A stretch of DNA of 64,000 nucleotides, taken from positions 2,684,397 through 2,748,396 of the forward strand of contig JALPQD010000076.1 of assembly GCA_023101885.1 (NCBI GenBank), given 5' to 3'. Origin of the DNA: Typhlomys cinereus (Eukaryota > Chordata > Mammalia > Rodentia > Platacanthomyidae). Positions 1 to 11,940 of the stretch are shown in pieces; the first letter of the stretch is position 1, and every line of letters starts with the position of its first letter. The position numbers and the translations under genes are program-made. The notes beneath the pieces were generated by a model. That model was given only the letters and a program-made list of their open reading frames with translations, was not told the origin of the DNA and did not search any database.

Positions 1-661
1 AATCAGAACTGAAGAAAAATAAAAGATTAAAACAAAAATGAAACCTTATAGTTAAATATGGGCGGGAGATCACTTAGGATAAAAGGTTACCGTAATCATA
101 ATGTATTATATACATGTATGAAATTGTCAAAGAGAAAATCTAATAAAAGTTACAAAAATTTATAAAGAAGCTTTAAAAATCATTAAATGTGTGGAAATAT
201 GTAGACAGAATACCACAACACCTTCAGTAGCATTGCTAATCAGAAGAAATAGAAGCACATTTGAACAGTAGTTCCTTAGAGAACATAATAAGTAAACATA
301 GTCTCTCTCCAAGAGTTACTAAGGAAAGAAAAAGAATTTTTAAGCTAGAGTAATGTGATTACTTCGCTTCAATTTTTTATTCTGCTTTTGCTATACAAAG
401 TAGGTTAGAGAAACTCTTTTACTAACCTTATGCCTTTTAAAAATATTTTTGTGAGTTACCAAGGTAATATAAGTTCATTATTTATAAAATGAACAGAAGA
501 AAAATATCCTCACAATTCTCCCATCTCTATACTGTGGTCATTTTTGTAGTGTTTCTCAACATTTTTTTTTTCCTTTACTCATTTAAGATAATTGCATTCT
601 GGGGCTTTTTTCACTTAATATGAAAAAATACATACCCATTAATGTTATCATATGCATTGGA

Positions 662-790
662 GCAACATCTGGTCTAGTGTTTTAAGATTAGACAGTGGTT
701 TTGTCCAAATTCAAATTCTGGTCCCAGCACTTACTTGCTGTGTAAATTTTGGTAAATTACTTTACCTCTCTATTAAATGGATTGTTATTA
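662..790 (+). repeat. MIR SINE relic
   Basis: Diverged core-SINE: the order 'cacttacttgctgtgtaaa', a 'ggtaaattactttacctct' segment and 'aaatgg' follows the MIR consensus (cacttactagctgtgtgacc... cttaacctctctg... aaaatgg). It is an ancient mammalian repeat with no coding role. Confidence 0.6.
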
Positions 791-1140
791 GCACATCTTT
801 CCTTTTCCTTTTCCTTTTTCTTTATCTTTGCCAGGCTTTCAGACATGGGGCCTTACACATATGAGATAAATGTTCCACCACAGAGACAACACTCCTAATC
901 TGCTGGGTGGTGGTTCTCATGAGCAATAAATGTGTTAATATTTATAAAACTTTTGGAATCTGGAAGTGTTATGTACTGAGTGTTTTTATATGATTTTAAC
1001 AAATTTCATAACAGTATTGTTCAGCATTTACAATGTTTTGGTAGCTTTTACAACCATTTGTAATTATGACTGATATCTGAATTGTTTAGCGATACCAAAT
1101 ATTTAAATTGTAAGGAGGCTTCAGCATTAAAAGCAGAGCT

Positions 1141-1415
1141 TTTTTCTTATTGTACGTGTGTGTGTGTGGCCATGTATAGTAGAGGGCACTTGAATATGTG
1201 TGCCTGTGGAGGCCCAAGGCTGATTTCTGGAATCATCCATGATTTTTCTACCTCCTTTTCTGCTTTGCTCTGGGATTTCCTGGACTCCGCTTTGCAGGGC
1301 TGGAAGTGCAGGCAACCACCATTTCTGCACAGCATTTTACATGGGATTTGGGATTTGAATTCAGTCTTTCTGCTTATGAGGCAAATGCTTAACCACTGAG
1401 CCTTCTCTCCAGCCC
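1141..1415 (-). repeat. B2-like tRNA-derived SINE, older subfamily
   Basis: Reverse complement of the window's dominant SINE. The tRNA-like head (A box region 'ggctcag', B box region 'gagttcaga') lies at the right end near 1415 and the CA-rich tail at the left. Flanks resemble a target duplication (aaaagcagagct at 1129-1140; aaaagctcaagagct after 1415). Its body matches the older type with 'ggtagaa' and no GC-rich box. Confidence 0.85.
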
Positions 1416-1769
1416 AAAAGCTCAAGAGCTATTAAGTTTCCTAAACTAAATAAGTGAGTGGAAGAGAAAGTGATTACTTATGAAACATGGGGGAGGGGAT
1501 TAATCAAAGCTTTGAAATAGAAGCTAATCAGTATGAAAATGGCTGGAATTTAAAAACAATTTTGTCTCCTACTAACATACTTCATTTTAGTTCAATTTAA
1601 ATACCTGGCTGTTTAAGTGGTACGAGCTGCCTTGTTTCCTCCTGTTTCTCTACGCATCTCCATTCTCCCTCTGTCCAGCTCTTCCTGTCATGGCTCTTCC
1701 TGTTATGCCCTGTGTTATTTTATGCCCTAAGGCCTCACTTTTCCAGGACAGATTACAGATCTGACCTGT

Positions 1770-1935
1770 TTATTAGCCTTGTAACTATGGTTGAGTTGTT
1801 TAAATTCTCCCAGCCACATTATTCCTTATATGTAAAATGGAATAGTTCCTGCTTTATAAAGTTGTAAGGATTAAATGAAAACGTCTCAAATCTAGCAGAT
1901 GGTAAACACTTAGGAGGCATTAGCTACTTTCCTTT
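1770..1935 (+). repeat. MIR SINE relic
   Basis: The order 'taaaatggaatagttcc', 'gttgtaaggattaaatgaaa' and 'aaacacttaggaggcatta' follows the right half of MIR (aaaatgggataat... gttgtgaggattaaatgaga... gcttagcacagtgcc). It is an old repeat in the CDADC1 intron. Confidence 0.65.
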
Positions 1936-2469
1936 TATCACTCCTATAATTATTGCCACTTCCACCTTTTCATTAACAGCCCCATCCCTTCCTCTGTTTC
2001 TTGTTCTGCTTGAATATAAACTTCATTCACAGGACATGGGGTTTCTTATAAACTTTTCTTTTGAAGTTACTCCTTTCTGGCAGACAACATTGAATTCATT
2101 GGAGTAAATTCAGCATTCACCAATATTCATTCCTATTTTAAATTTTCCCCCATTTACTGACTTATCTTACCTGCTTTGGGGCTCACTGCATTCTGTCACT
2201 TTCTCTTAATCATTCACTTGCCTATGTATATTGCATCCTAAGAAGCTAGGTCTGTGGCTGGCATTTACCAAGAGATCTAGTAAGTTATTTGTCGGAGTAA
2301 TAAATGAAAGATTTGTTTTTGTTCAAAACGTCTTGCTTCATTTCACTTTTACAGGAGACTTATAGATATCCTTATATTAATTTTTCATTGTATTACCACA
2401 AAGTCGGTAACTAAAACAAAAATATATTGTCTCAAATTCTGGGGATCAGAAGTGTAAAATGAGTGTCAG

Positions 2470-2690
2470 GACTTGAGGTGTAGCTCATTTGGTCCAGTGC
2501 TTGCTTAACGTGCATGAAGTCCTGGGTTCACTTCCCAGCACTTAAAACTGGTAGTGGTGCTGTACCCTGTGGTCTCAACACTAGAGAGGTGGGCCAGGAA
2601 GATCAGTTGAAGGTCGTCTTAGCTACATAGTGCCTTCAAGGACAGCCTGTGCTTCAGGAGATCCTGTTTCAACATACTATTTATTATTAT
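2470..2690 (+). repeat. ID-B1 dimeric SINE (B4-like)
   Basis: An ID-type tRNA-Ala-derived head ('ggtgtagctcatttggtcca', then 'cctgggttcacttcccagca') is followed directly by a B1-type 7SL-derived unit ending near 'gagatcctgtttcaa'. This fused order is typical of rodent B4 elements. Confidence 0.65.
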
Positions 2691-2696
2691 TTGAAC

Positions 2697-2839
2697 AAGT
2701 GAGAGGACTCAATGTAAAGGTGTTTGCCATGAAGCTCGACAACCTGAGTGTTCTTTGGAACCTACAGAAAGGTGGAAAGAGAGAACCAACTCCATAGAGT
2801 TATCTTCTGACTTCCACATTTATGCCCACATACACAGGT

Positions 2840-2905
<66 letters not shown>

Positions 2906-2912
2906 TCTCCTT
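2697..2912 (+). repeat. B3-like SINE with (TC)n tail
   Basis: tRNA-derived SINE resembling rodent B3: 'aaccaactccatagagttat' followed by 'cttctgacttccacattta' and a CA-rich segment. A pure CT microsatellite of about 66 bp (2845-2900) replaces or extends the tail. Confidence 0.6.
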
Positions 2913-3667
2913 GTGACACACATACACAAATAATGATAGTTTAATTTTTAAATGAATCTCACCAATTAAAATACTAGCAGGGATGATTTACTTCTGAAGG
3001 CTTTAGGGAAAATACATCCCTTTGCCTTTTCCAGCTTTGGAGTTTGCCTGTATTTCTTGGCTCATGAGCCCCTTCTGATTTCAAAGCAATCGTTGGCCAA
3101 TTGAGTCTTCCTCATGTTGTATCTCTCCGACTGTCTTTTTTTGCTTCTAGTGGCCCTTGTGGCAACATAGATCCACTAACTGATCCAAGACAATCCTCTC
3201 ATATCAAGGGATGCCTGACATTCCTTTGCCATGTAATTTTGCATAGTCATAAATTGGAGAGACTGGGACAAAAGTTTCAGGAGGCCCATTGTTCTGTCTG
3301 TTGCAACACATATATACCTTTGCTGATTAATTCCTTATCTTCGGAACTTAACTTAGTTCTTGGTTGCTTTAATCCTTTATAGCCATGACCACCATTGCTT
3401 AAAACTGTTCTAGTTCTGAAATTTCGAGTAACAATTTGGATCCTGGATCATGGAACATGGGCTAGAGATCTTATAGACCTTACTTGCTGGTCTGGATAGG
3501 TTAGCAGAGTTAGGCACAATCTGAACCTCATGATGAACCAAGCGAGAAGTTAATATTGAGTTTCATAAAGATAAAGAATGGCTCAGCCTTGGAAACCAGC
3601 CCTTAAACATATGGGAATGTGGAACTCCTCATGTTAATCATTATCCCCTTAATCTGATTTTAATTAG

Positions 3668-3742
3668 AAAAATGAAGAGGAAAATCGTGGACCCTTGGGA
3701 GATAATGAAGAGTTGGCCAGAGTATCTACTGACAAAAAACAG
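3668..3742 (+). CDS. CDADC1: CDADC1 exon (25 codons, phase 0/0)
   Basis: CDADC1 (alias NYD-SP15) is a two-domain deaminase of the cytidine/dCMP superfamily; human CDADC1 has more recently been described as a dCTP deaminase (from memory). This 75-base exon sits between AG at 3666-3667 and GT at 3743-3744. It encodes an acidic linker beginning KNEEEN, with GPLGDNEE and VSTDKKQ, matching the segment of human CDADC1 that precedes the first deaminase domain. Both ends are in phase 0 and it joins the exon at 6851 without a frame change. It is too short to stand out as an open frame and was found by homology recall. Confidence 0.85.
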
Positions 3743-5605
3743 GTGATTTTTTTGTGTGTGTGTGATTTTTTTTTTAAGATGTACATGCTGATTCCCTGAT
3801 TTGCACAGGGAATGATTTAAAGTAATATAAAAATCCCTTAGATTCAAGTTCCTCATTCCCTTTCCTGAGGGAGTTTCTCATACTCTCACTTAAAAATCTT
3901 TTGTGTATTTACAGGCCTCAGTTTTTGCTGTCTAAAACAGATGGGGCTGTTCTAAAATAGTCTCCTATTATTTGTATCTCTTTTTTTCTTGTAACTCTTG
4001 ATATCATCTTATGATAGTTCGCATCAAGACGAGCAGCACCCTTGCATGCCTCCCTCACACATCTGCATATCATGGTAATTGTGGCAAGACCTAAGCACCC
4101 TTTACCTGAGCCATCTCTCAGAGTTGTGATTCAGAGAGCAACTTTGAGAGTGAGAGTTGGGGAAATGTCTCCCTACAGGACAAAGAACAGGATGGCTCAC
4201 TGTTTGCCTTGAAATACCAGGATCCCCATGCTTGGTGTTGCTCTCCTAATACACAACATACTGTGGGTCCAGGCAACCTTGTGGTCCCAGCTGCATTACC
4301 TCCCATGGGACTGGAGGGCCAGGAACTATCACAGAACTGCTGCTAATACTGCTGTGCTCTGAGTAATGAAGTCCTTTGTCTCTGACCCAGGAGTTTCATG
4401 TCTTCTGCTAGTATCCATGAAACAGTTAACAGGTAAACATATTAGTTGGTAAGTAAGGTAAAAATCAAAGGTCATATCTGAAAGATAAATTTGCTTTTTG
4501 TAATATTGCTAGTTGTTCTAAAGGATTACCATAGTGATTATGCTAAATTTCTTAATTAGTTCTGAGAGTTTTTAAAATGTCCAATACAAATGTAGAACTA
4601 ATTCACCTCCAAATATTTAGGTATTTTTATTATAAGAACCCAAAGGGGATTAAAATAGCAAACCATCATTTAAGTAAATATACTGTTCATATACAAAATA
4701 GGCCATCCTCTTCAGTTCGTGTGTTAATGGGAAACTCTAGGCTGTAAATGATTTGCCAGGATGTTAGTCAAGTGAAGCAAAGTCAAGGTTCCAAAGAGGG
4801 ACTCACTGAAAGATTTGAATGTTTTGAGATTTAACAGTAAGTGGAAGTATCAAACTAGAGTGCATCTTAGACTTCGGATTGTTTTAAATTTGGGGTGGAA
4901 AGTTCTCTTAAACTTAGTATTTTGGTATTTTGGCTATAGCTTGAAGCAAAATCCTTTTTTACCAAAGTAAAAAAGGATTCCACCTAATAATAATAATAAT
5001 AGTGATAGTATAGTAGTAAACTTAGCCTTAAAGATTGTTCTAAGAAATAAGTTAATGAATATTCTTCGTGTCTCTTAGGAACAGTGTCGTAGACGTCCAT
5101 TTGTGGTCAAGGTTTCTGGTTTATAGTCCAGCCTGTTTGAGTGCTTGCCAGTTTAAAGCCAATGCCACTCCACTTAGTGGTAGTAACTTCCATTGGCCAT
5201 GTTGGTTCCATTAACCATATGGACTCTGGTGCTCCACAGCTACCAGTTTTGCCACCAAACTTGCTAGACGTAAAGATAGAATCTATTTTATTCAAGCAAT
5301 ATACAATTCTAAAATCCTTTGGGATAGAGACAGGAAGACCCATCCATTCAAAGTGAATTTGAGTTTATTTAAAAATATAAATAAAGGGCTGGAGAGAAGG
5401 CTCAGGGGCTAAGACTCTGCCTTGCAAACAAAAGGTCCTGAGTTCAGATCCCAGGTCCAACATGAAAACATCAGGCGGCCTGCACTTCTGGCCCTCTTGG
5501 GAGGAGCCTGGGAAATCCCAGAGCCAAGCAAAAAAAGGAGGTAGAAACAATCCAGGATGACCACCTTTGGTCCTCCACAGAGACACACAGTGCCCTCTGA
5601 TACAT

Positions 5606-5644
<39 letters not shown>

Positions 5645-6850
5645 AAATAAATCAACAAAGTTTAAATATATATATATATATAAAATGTTCAAAACTGTAT
5701 TTTAGAACATGAAGTTTTTGTATATTGTAAATATATTTCTATATGGTTAAATATAGTTTATAAAGGGAGGTTTTTTTAATTCCTTAGATATCTTTTTAGT
5801 ATAGATAACAGTTAACTAACTCAAAAAGAGCATTCCATGAAATCCTCTGTTTCTTTTTAGGCTTTTCATAGAATATCCTTCATAGCATCAAACATTTAGA
5901 ATTATATTGAAGATGAACTGTTTGCAGGCCTAGAGTTTTGAGCTCAATTTCTTCCGTGGGATAAGTAGGTGATGGGGAATGAGAGGGGCTTACGTCAGGA
6001 CCTGTTAGGTTCGTAGCGTAGAAAGCTTTCTCAGAGACATCCAGGACTCCAGAACCCCCGGCAGCAGCTTCCACAGACCGTGTGGAGTACTGCTGAGGAA
6101 CACACTGTTCCTGCTCTTGAGTTCTCTTCTTTTCTCGTTCTGTTTTTATTATAACTTTATATACATTGTAGAAGCGACCCAACTATATTATACTGCCGTA
6201 GTGAGAAAAAAAATTGTATTCCTGGTATTTGAAAGGATTTTGAGAATAGTTTTTATTTTAGTCAATATTAAAAATACTTTAAAGCCTGTCGTGGTGGCCC
6301 TATCCCTCAAAAGGTTGAAATAAGAAGGTTGGAAATTCAAAGCCACCTGTCTCCAAAGAAGCAGGAGCCTCACCGTTTTAGAATTCTGAGGCCTTTATCT
6401 GCAGATCTTTCAGAATCAGTAAATCCTCTGGGTTTGATTCAGCTGTGTGTAAAGTCAGAGACTGTTTCCACATTTTTCCTGCATACCATCTTGAAGCTTA
6501 GTTTAAATGGCTGTAGCCTGGACAGCATGAGAATAGTCAGCCAATGTGGTTCTTTCCTTTTTTGGGTTAAAATGAATTCATTTTTCACTAGAACAGAGTA
6601 CCGATAATTACACATGTAACTGGTTAAAAGAGCCCATCTTAAAAGTTTCTAATCCCAAGTCAAATGAAACTTTCAGAAATTCGTTTTGGGCCTAATTAGG
6701 TATCTATTTTCCATAGTTTATTTTAGACAAACTACATTTAGATAAGAACTAAAAGCAGCTTTCATTTTTATTAATAAGCCAAGTACTACACATGATACAA
6801 CAGTGAGATGTTAAGATTAATAAAACTTATTATTTTGTATCTTAATATAG
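3743..6850 (+). other. CDADC1: CDADC1 intron
   Basis: Runs from GT at 3743 to AG at 6849-6850. It contains one B2-like SINE (5386-5650) with a CA tract and a TA tract. The remaining sequence (3745-5385 and 5655-6845) is AT-rich with no RNA gene or conserved exon that I can recognise. A stretch at 5100-5345 is open on both strands but resembles no protein known to me. Confidence 0.85.
5386..5650 (+). repeat. B2-like SINE, older subfamily
   Basis: Begins 'gggctggagagaaggctcag' and has the internal 'ggtcctgagttcagatccc' B-box region, a 'ggcctgcacttctggccct' body, 'aggaggtagaaacaatcc' and a (CA)n tail of about 35 bp ending in 'ataaaataaatc'. Confidence 0.9.
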
Positions 6851-7028
6851 GTGAAGAAAACTGGTCTTGTGGTGGTGAAAAACATGAAAATTGTTGGTCT
6901 CCATTGTTCTAGTGAAGACTTACATACGGGGCAAATTGCCCTTATTAAACATGGGTCAAGGCTGAAAAATTGTGATCTTTATTTTTCTAGAAAACCATGT
7001 TCAGCTTGTTTGAAAATGATTGTAAATG
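6851..7028 (+). CDS. CDADC1: CDADC1 exon: N-terminal deaminase-like domain
   Basis: Exon of 178 bases (59 codons plus one base) between AG at 6849-6850 and GT at 7029-7030. It starts VKKTGLVVVKNMKIVG, matching CDADC1. It encodes the first cytidine-deaminase-like fold. The position of the zinc-binding H[AV]E motif reads HTG (6923-6931) in a context of DLHTGQIAL, so the catalytic glutamate is glycine. The second zinc motif PCSAC (6995-7009) is intact. As I recall, human CDADC1 also lacks the glutamate here, so this domain is probably structural or regulatory rather than catalytic. Confidence 0.95.
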
Positions 7029-9057
7029 GTAAGTGTTGTTGGTATATTTAACTAATAGCATTAGTCTGGAAGCAGACAGAACAAATTACTAAATACCATA
7101 GAAATAATTCAGAGGTAGAGCTGACACATTGTGAGAGGAACAGTCTGGAGACACAATTCTGGTGTCAGTTCTGTCCACTCAGTGTGGTCCTCTGACTGCA
7201 AGGGCTGCGGTGAAAGGGGACAGAGCAAGCAGGTCTGCTTCTTACACACCCTGGGGCAGGGCAGGGTTGCTTGTAGGTCAGTGAGAAAGCCTTGCCTGTC
7301 ACGGTAAAGCCCTGAGCTGGAAGTCGCACACATTGTTTCTCTTTGCGGGAACCATAGGCTCTGGCTAGATGCCTGTTTCCTGAGGGCTTCCCTCCACTCT
7401 GGAAGGAAGAGCATGTATTTTTAATGTATAACTACCCATCTCTGCCACACCAGAGTATTTGTCTAAGCTTCCTGTTGCTTCTGATTCTATTTTATGTTTA
7501 GGCAAATATTCAGATCATCTGTCATTTAAAAAAAAAAATACATGGGCACTATGGTGGCTTTAAAAAGACAATAAATGTGGCTCCTAATTATTTCCCTCAA
7601 GGGCTATTTGGGGGTGCCAAAGTGAGGGCTTCATGTAACATGTGATTTAGTACCAAATGAGTCGTACAGGCTGTGAGTGTGCATGAGCTCAGAGGAGAAG
7701 CAGTGATCCTGCAGGATGCAACTGTGCAAGGATCTTTGTGGTCAGATGTGGAATGAGTACAGGGCAGCATCATGTGTACTGATGCAGTTAAACGAAGCAG
7801 CGCTCAGCATTTGAAGTGGATTGTGCAATATATTAGGGCTTCTGTGGAGAACTTTGAAAAGCTGGATAGCCTCTTGATTTTATCTTACAGGGCTAAATTC
7901 CTAGAACTATTGTTTATTTGAAGCCCTAACAAGAACTGATCATATCTTTGCTGAGGTTGTTCCATAAATTACAGGAGAGGAACTTCCAGGAGAAAAATGG
8001 TCATGGAGACAGAAGCCCCCTGCCTGTGATTGGTTGCAGACAAATCGGTATTTGTGAGAGTGATTGAGTTCTGTGGTCTCTCCACTGCAGTTCCCAAGGT
8101 GTATTGCAGTAGTGGTGTTTTTTTCCTTCCTTTTCCCGGTTAACAAGGCAGATTAAACCTTCATTGTGTTCAAGATTTTTGAACATGGTATGATATGAAT
8201 AAAATTATTTTGCTGTTACCGAAATTAGAGCAAGAAGTTAAAAGATTGGAAGCTAGATTATTGGACTTGGAACAGGCAAGGAATAAAATAGGGTTCTAAT
8301 GGCGGTCACACCATGCTTCTTGAATGTCAGTGGTAAATTTGGGCTTTCAAAATGAAGATTTGAATTTTGGAAGTGATGCCCACCATTATGATGACTGCTC
8401 CTCAGTACTGCATTCTCGATGACACTGGTCGTAATAGCAGTGAATAAGCTTCTTATGAATTCTGTGAGTTCATTGCAGACTTCATTGTGACTATCATGCA
8501 TGAGTGAAAGCCAGTCTCAGGGCAGAACAGACCAGGGGCCTGAGCATTCAATTCAAAACTCGTTGGTACAGTTTCAACTTTTACATTATGACTAACATTT
8601 AAGAAACTCTCCTTATCAGGACATAGTGTCAAAGAAGAATTTTGTAGTTATCCAAACTGGCTGCTCAGATACTGTGTGTTCAGCTTCACATCTGTTTGGT
8701 CCGAGCTTTTTCTCATATTTCAATGAAAGCCACATATTTCAACAGATAGAGCAGAAATGGGCTTAACGACCAAGCCGTCATTAAGCCAAATAGTTAAGAT
8801 ATTTGAAAATTTTAAACATTGCTATTTTCTCTAATTTTTGTTACTTTGGAAATTATAATTTTTAAACTGTCATTTACATAAATATATAACTGGATCTTTG
8901 CCATTTTAATATTTAATAATACTTTTTTCTCTAATTTTCTGCTGCAGTAAATGTCAGTAGAAAGTTATTTGGAGAAAGATTCTGCAGTCTAGTGCCTGAG
9001 CTTTTGTCAGAGACCATTCATCTCTTCTCAGATCCAGAGTACTAGGAGCAAGCAGGA

Positions 9058-9132
9058 CACTTAGATGAAAGACTTACTGTGATAGTGGTTAGACACTACA
9101 CTTAATCTCAGCCCAAAGGCCAAGAAGCTGTC
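9058..9132 (-). pseudogene. U2 snRNA pseudogene, 5' fragment
   Basis: On the - strand from 9132 the sequence 'agcttcttggcctttgggct' followed by 'gagattaagtgtagtgtct' matches the 5' end of U2 snRNA (gcttctcggccttttggct... agatcaagtgtagtatct) with several substitutions. Similarity fades after about 70 nucleotides, so this is a truncated, inactive copy. No snRNA promoter elements are evident upstream. Confidence 0.7.
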
Positions 9133-9814
9133 TTACTGGTTAGGACATGGCGTGAGAACTCTAAAAGGAATAGTCCATGAAGTAGGCCACACTGATCTGA
9201 GTTCTGGGGCCTCCCAGCTTGCTTTGCAGCCCAAGCCAATGTGAGACGTGGAAGCAGGAAATAGATAGGAGTATGCATTTGTCTAACTTAAACCTTGTTG
9301 TCTGTTTTTTACTCTGAAGAATCATACAGTCTGTGGGCCATTAGGCTATTCACTTTCATACAATCATAAATTTTTGCTAAGCTGAAATTATGTATTAGCA
9401 AAAAAAAATCTCAACATAAATTATTCTTCAGTTGACATGTATTTGGGGTATTTATATAAAAACCTCATCAATCATAAAAGCAAATTAAAATGCTTATTCA
9501 TATATTTGTTTTCCAATTATATTTTCTCTTCTATAAGCTATCTGTTCCTATCCTTTTGTCTCTCCTAGAGCCTTTTTGTTCTTGTTGGTTCAAATATACT
9601 CTTAATAGACTCAAAATATTTCTGTATATTGAAGATTACCAACTTTTCCTCTGTCATATTGGTTGAAAAATGTTCACTTTAGCTTGTTAATTTCTCTTTA
9701 GCTTGAAAATATTTGTATTCCCCCCCCCTTACCAATCTACTGTCACCTAAAAATTTTTTCATTAAAGTTCCTTGTGATCAAATAGAACAAAATATGTACA
9801 AAAATAGCATTGTG

Positions 9815-10063
9815 AAGACTGGAGAGATGGCTCAGGGATTAAGCCTGTGCCTCTAAAGCAGAAAGACCTGAGTTCGGATTCCATGTAAAAATGCCAGGCA
9901 GAAATGGAGATAGCCTGTACTTCTAGCCGTGGAAGGCATAGTCTAAAGATCTCCAGAACAAAGCCAAAAGGAGGTAGAGCAATCTATGATGACACCCAAA
10001 ATCATCCTTGGGCCTCCACAGTGCACATAGTGCCCTCTGATACACATAGACACATAAAATCTT
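9815..10063 (+). repeat. B2-like SINE, older subfamily, first of a tandem pair
   Basis: Starts 'gactggagagatggctcagg', with a B-box region 'cctgagttcggattcc' and an end 'cacataaaatctttaaaa'. It is flanked by aaaatagcattgtg (9801-9814) and aaaagtagcattgtg (10065-10079), a near-perfect target duplication. The next SINE starts immediately after the second repeat. Confidence 0.9.
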
Positions 10064-10079
10064 TAAAAGTAGCATTGTG

Positions 10080-10332
10080 CGACTGAAGGGATGGCTCAGG
10101 GCTTAAGACTCTGTCTCGCAAGCAGAAGTTCCTGAGTTCAGATCCCAGCTCCCATGTAAAAACACCTGTCAGAAATGGTGGCCTGCACTTTCTGCCAGTC
10201 TGGAAAATCCCAGACCAAAGCAAAAAGTAGGTAGAAGTAATCCGGGATGATTCCAGAAATTACCCTTGGTCCTCTACAGGGACGTACAGTGCCTTCTTGA
10301 CATACAGAGACACACAAAATAAATTAATTTTT
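10080..10332 (+). repeat. B2-like SINE, older subfamily, second of a tandem pair
   Basis: Starts 'cgactgaagggatggctcag' directly after the 3' target duplication of the first copy and ends 'cacacaaaataaattaattt'. It is the same orientation and subfamily as its neighbour, giving a head-to-tail pair. Confidence 0.9.
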
Positions 10333-10754
10333 AAAAAGTCATATAGTAACTATTTCAGGTTGTACAAGCCATATGGTATATATCTCATTAAGCTTTGCTA
10401 TGAAAAGGCGGTCAATGAATATGTAAATATGTGTGTCTTTACTAATAAAGCTTTATTTATGAAAACCGAAATTGGAATTTCTTACAATTTCATGATATGA
10501 AATATTGTTTTGAGTTTTCCAAATTTTTTAAACCCATATTGAGCCTATGAGTTAAATATGAAAAATACTGAAGTAGTGGCACTTGACCCTGTTTGACCTA
10601 GTGGGTGTTTACCAACCCTCACTTTATGAGTGACTTAGTATAGACATTTACATTAGAGTCTCTTGATATTCTGTAATGTGATGTGGATTTAAATAGACAA
10701 TCTAAACCCGGCTTATATCAAATAATTAATTACTTTTTGCTTTTTGTATTTCAG

Positions 10755-11324
10755 CTGGAGTTAACAGAATTTCTTACTGGCCTGGTGACCCAGAAATAAG
10801 TTTACTTACTGAGGCTTCCAGTTCTGAAGATGCAAAGTTAGATGCCAAAGCCGTGGAAAGATTGAAGTCGAACAGTCGGGCCCATGTGTGTGTTTTACTC
10901 CAGCCTTTGGTGTGTTACATGGTGCAATTTGTAGAGGAGACTTCTTACAAATGTGATTTTGTTCAAAAAATTGCAAAAACACTGCCGGATGCTAACACTG
11001 ATTTTTATTCTGAGTGTAAACAAGAAAGAATAAAAGAATATGAAATGTTATTTTTGGTTTCAAGCGAAGAAATGCATAAACAGATCCTAATGACAATAGG
11101 TCTGGAGAACTTATGTGAGAACCCCTACTTTAGCAACTTGAGGCAGAACATGAAAGACCTCATCTTCCTCTTGGCCACAGTAGCTTCCAGTGTGCCCAGC
11201 TTTAAACACTTCGGCTTCTACTGTAGCAGTCCAGAGCAGATTAATGAAGCTCAGAATCAAAGCTTGCCACAAGAGATTGCGAGGCACTGCATGGTTCAGG
11301 CCAGGTTATTGGCGTATCGAACTG
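10755..11324 (+). CDS. CDADC1: CDADC1 large central exon
   Basis: Exon of 570 bases between AG (10753-10754) and GT (11325-11326). It completes the split Ala codon after MIVN and continues GVNRISYWPGDPEISLL. It then encodes the linker and inter-domain region that is highly conserved in CDADC1 (for example DAKAVERLKSNSRAHVCVLL and HKQILMTIGLENLCENPYF). It ends ARLLAYRT plus one base. The single frame is open throughout, and an internal ATG at 10853 is not the start. This segment joins the degenerate first deaminase domain to the catalytic second one. Confidence 0.97.
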
Positions 11325-11940
11325 GTGAGTTAAATACTTAGTTCATAAATTGGGGCTGAGTGTGGGGGTTGTAATGGCTCTGAAGTGAAGTAGTGTTGGT
11401 CTTACCACAGAGTAGGTCTACTCTTAGATATTAACATGTTAATGTTCACACAGTGTGGAGAGGTTAGTGAGACCCTCGTGTAGACAGCTTTCTTGGGACA
11501 GTTTCAGGATTCCTTGTGGCCTTATCTTTATGACTACATTTACAAATCAGGGCCAGGTGGCCAAAATCACTCTTTCTGCTGCTTGTATGTATGATTTAAC
11601 TGTTCACTGAGAGTTCCCACTAAAGATCCCCCCCCAACGAAAACTTAAGATCATTTATTTTTATTTCTTCACTGTATGTATGTGTTCCATTTTTAATGAA
11701 AACTTGAAAATCTGAAAAATTTTAATTCCGAATTCAAGTAATAGAATTAAGGATAAGTACCTGCTGTTGCAAATTATTCTGATTGCTTGTTTTTAATCAG
11801 CAAGTTGAAAAATGTTTTTTAATTTTTATATGGAGAAAAAATGTTACTTGAGAAAGTTCTTTATTTTGATAAAATATAGTGTTTTCACGTGTTACCAAAT
11901 TAATATTTTTCAAAGTAGAATCATAACCACTTTTAAAAAA

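Larger units (their letters stand above)
1..3667 (+). other. CDADC1: CDADC1 intron preceding the first exon in the window (3' part)
   Basis: AT-rich non-coding sequence ending in a polypyrimidine stretch and the acceptor AG at 3666-3667. The first two coding exons of CDADC1 (about 59 residues in the human protein as I recall it) were looked for here and not found, so they lie upstream of the window. The recognisable content is MIR and SINE sequence listed separately. The rest, mainly 1-650, 800-1130, 1430-1770, 1940-2460 and 2915-3665, shows nothing I can assign. Confidence 0.8.
7029..10754 (+). other. CDADC1: CDADC1 intron
   Basis: Runs from GTAAGT at 7029 to the acceptor AG at 10753-10754. 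It holds a 5'-end U2 snRNA pseudogene fragment (about 9058-9132) and two head-to-tail B2-like SINEs (9815-10332). In 7030-9050 and 9135-9810 I see only AT-rich unique-looking DNA and short homopolymers, including a nine-base C run at 9721-9729. Confidence 0.85.

Noticed and set aside
652..864. 70-codon open frame on the + strand
   Set aside because: Overlaps a MIR relic and has a T-rich, hydrophobic composition; no gene support.
5107..5356. Open frames on both strands of the same interval in a CDADC1 intron
   Set aside because: Mutually shadowing frames with no family resemblance, poly(A) tail or splice sites; could be an old pseudogene but there is nothing to name.
9721..9730. C-run that might be a structured regulatory element
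   Set aside because: Short homopolymer only, with no accompanying motif.
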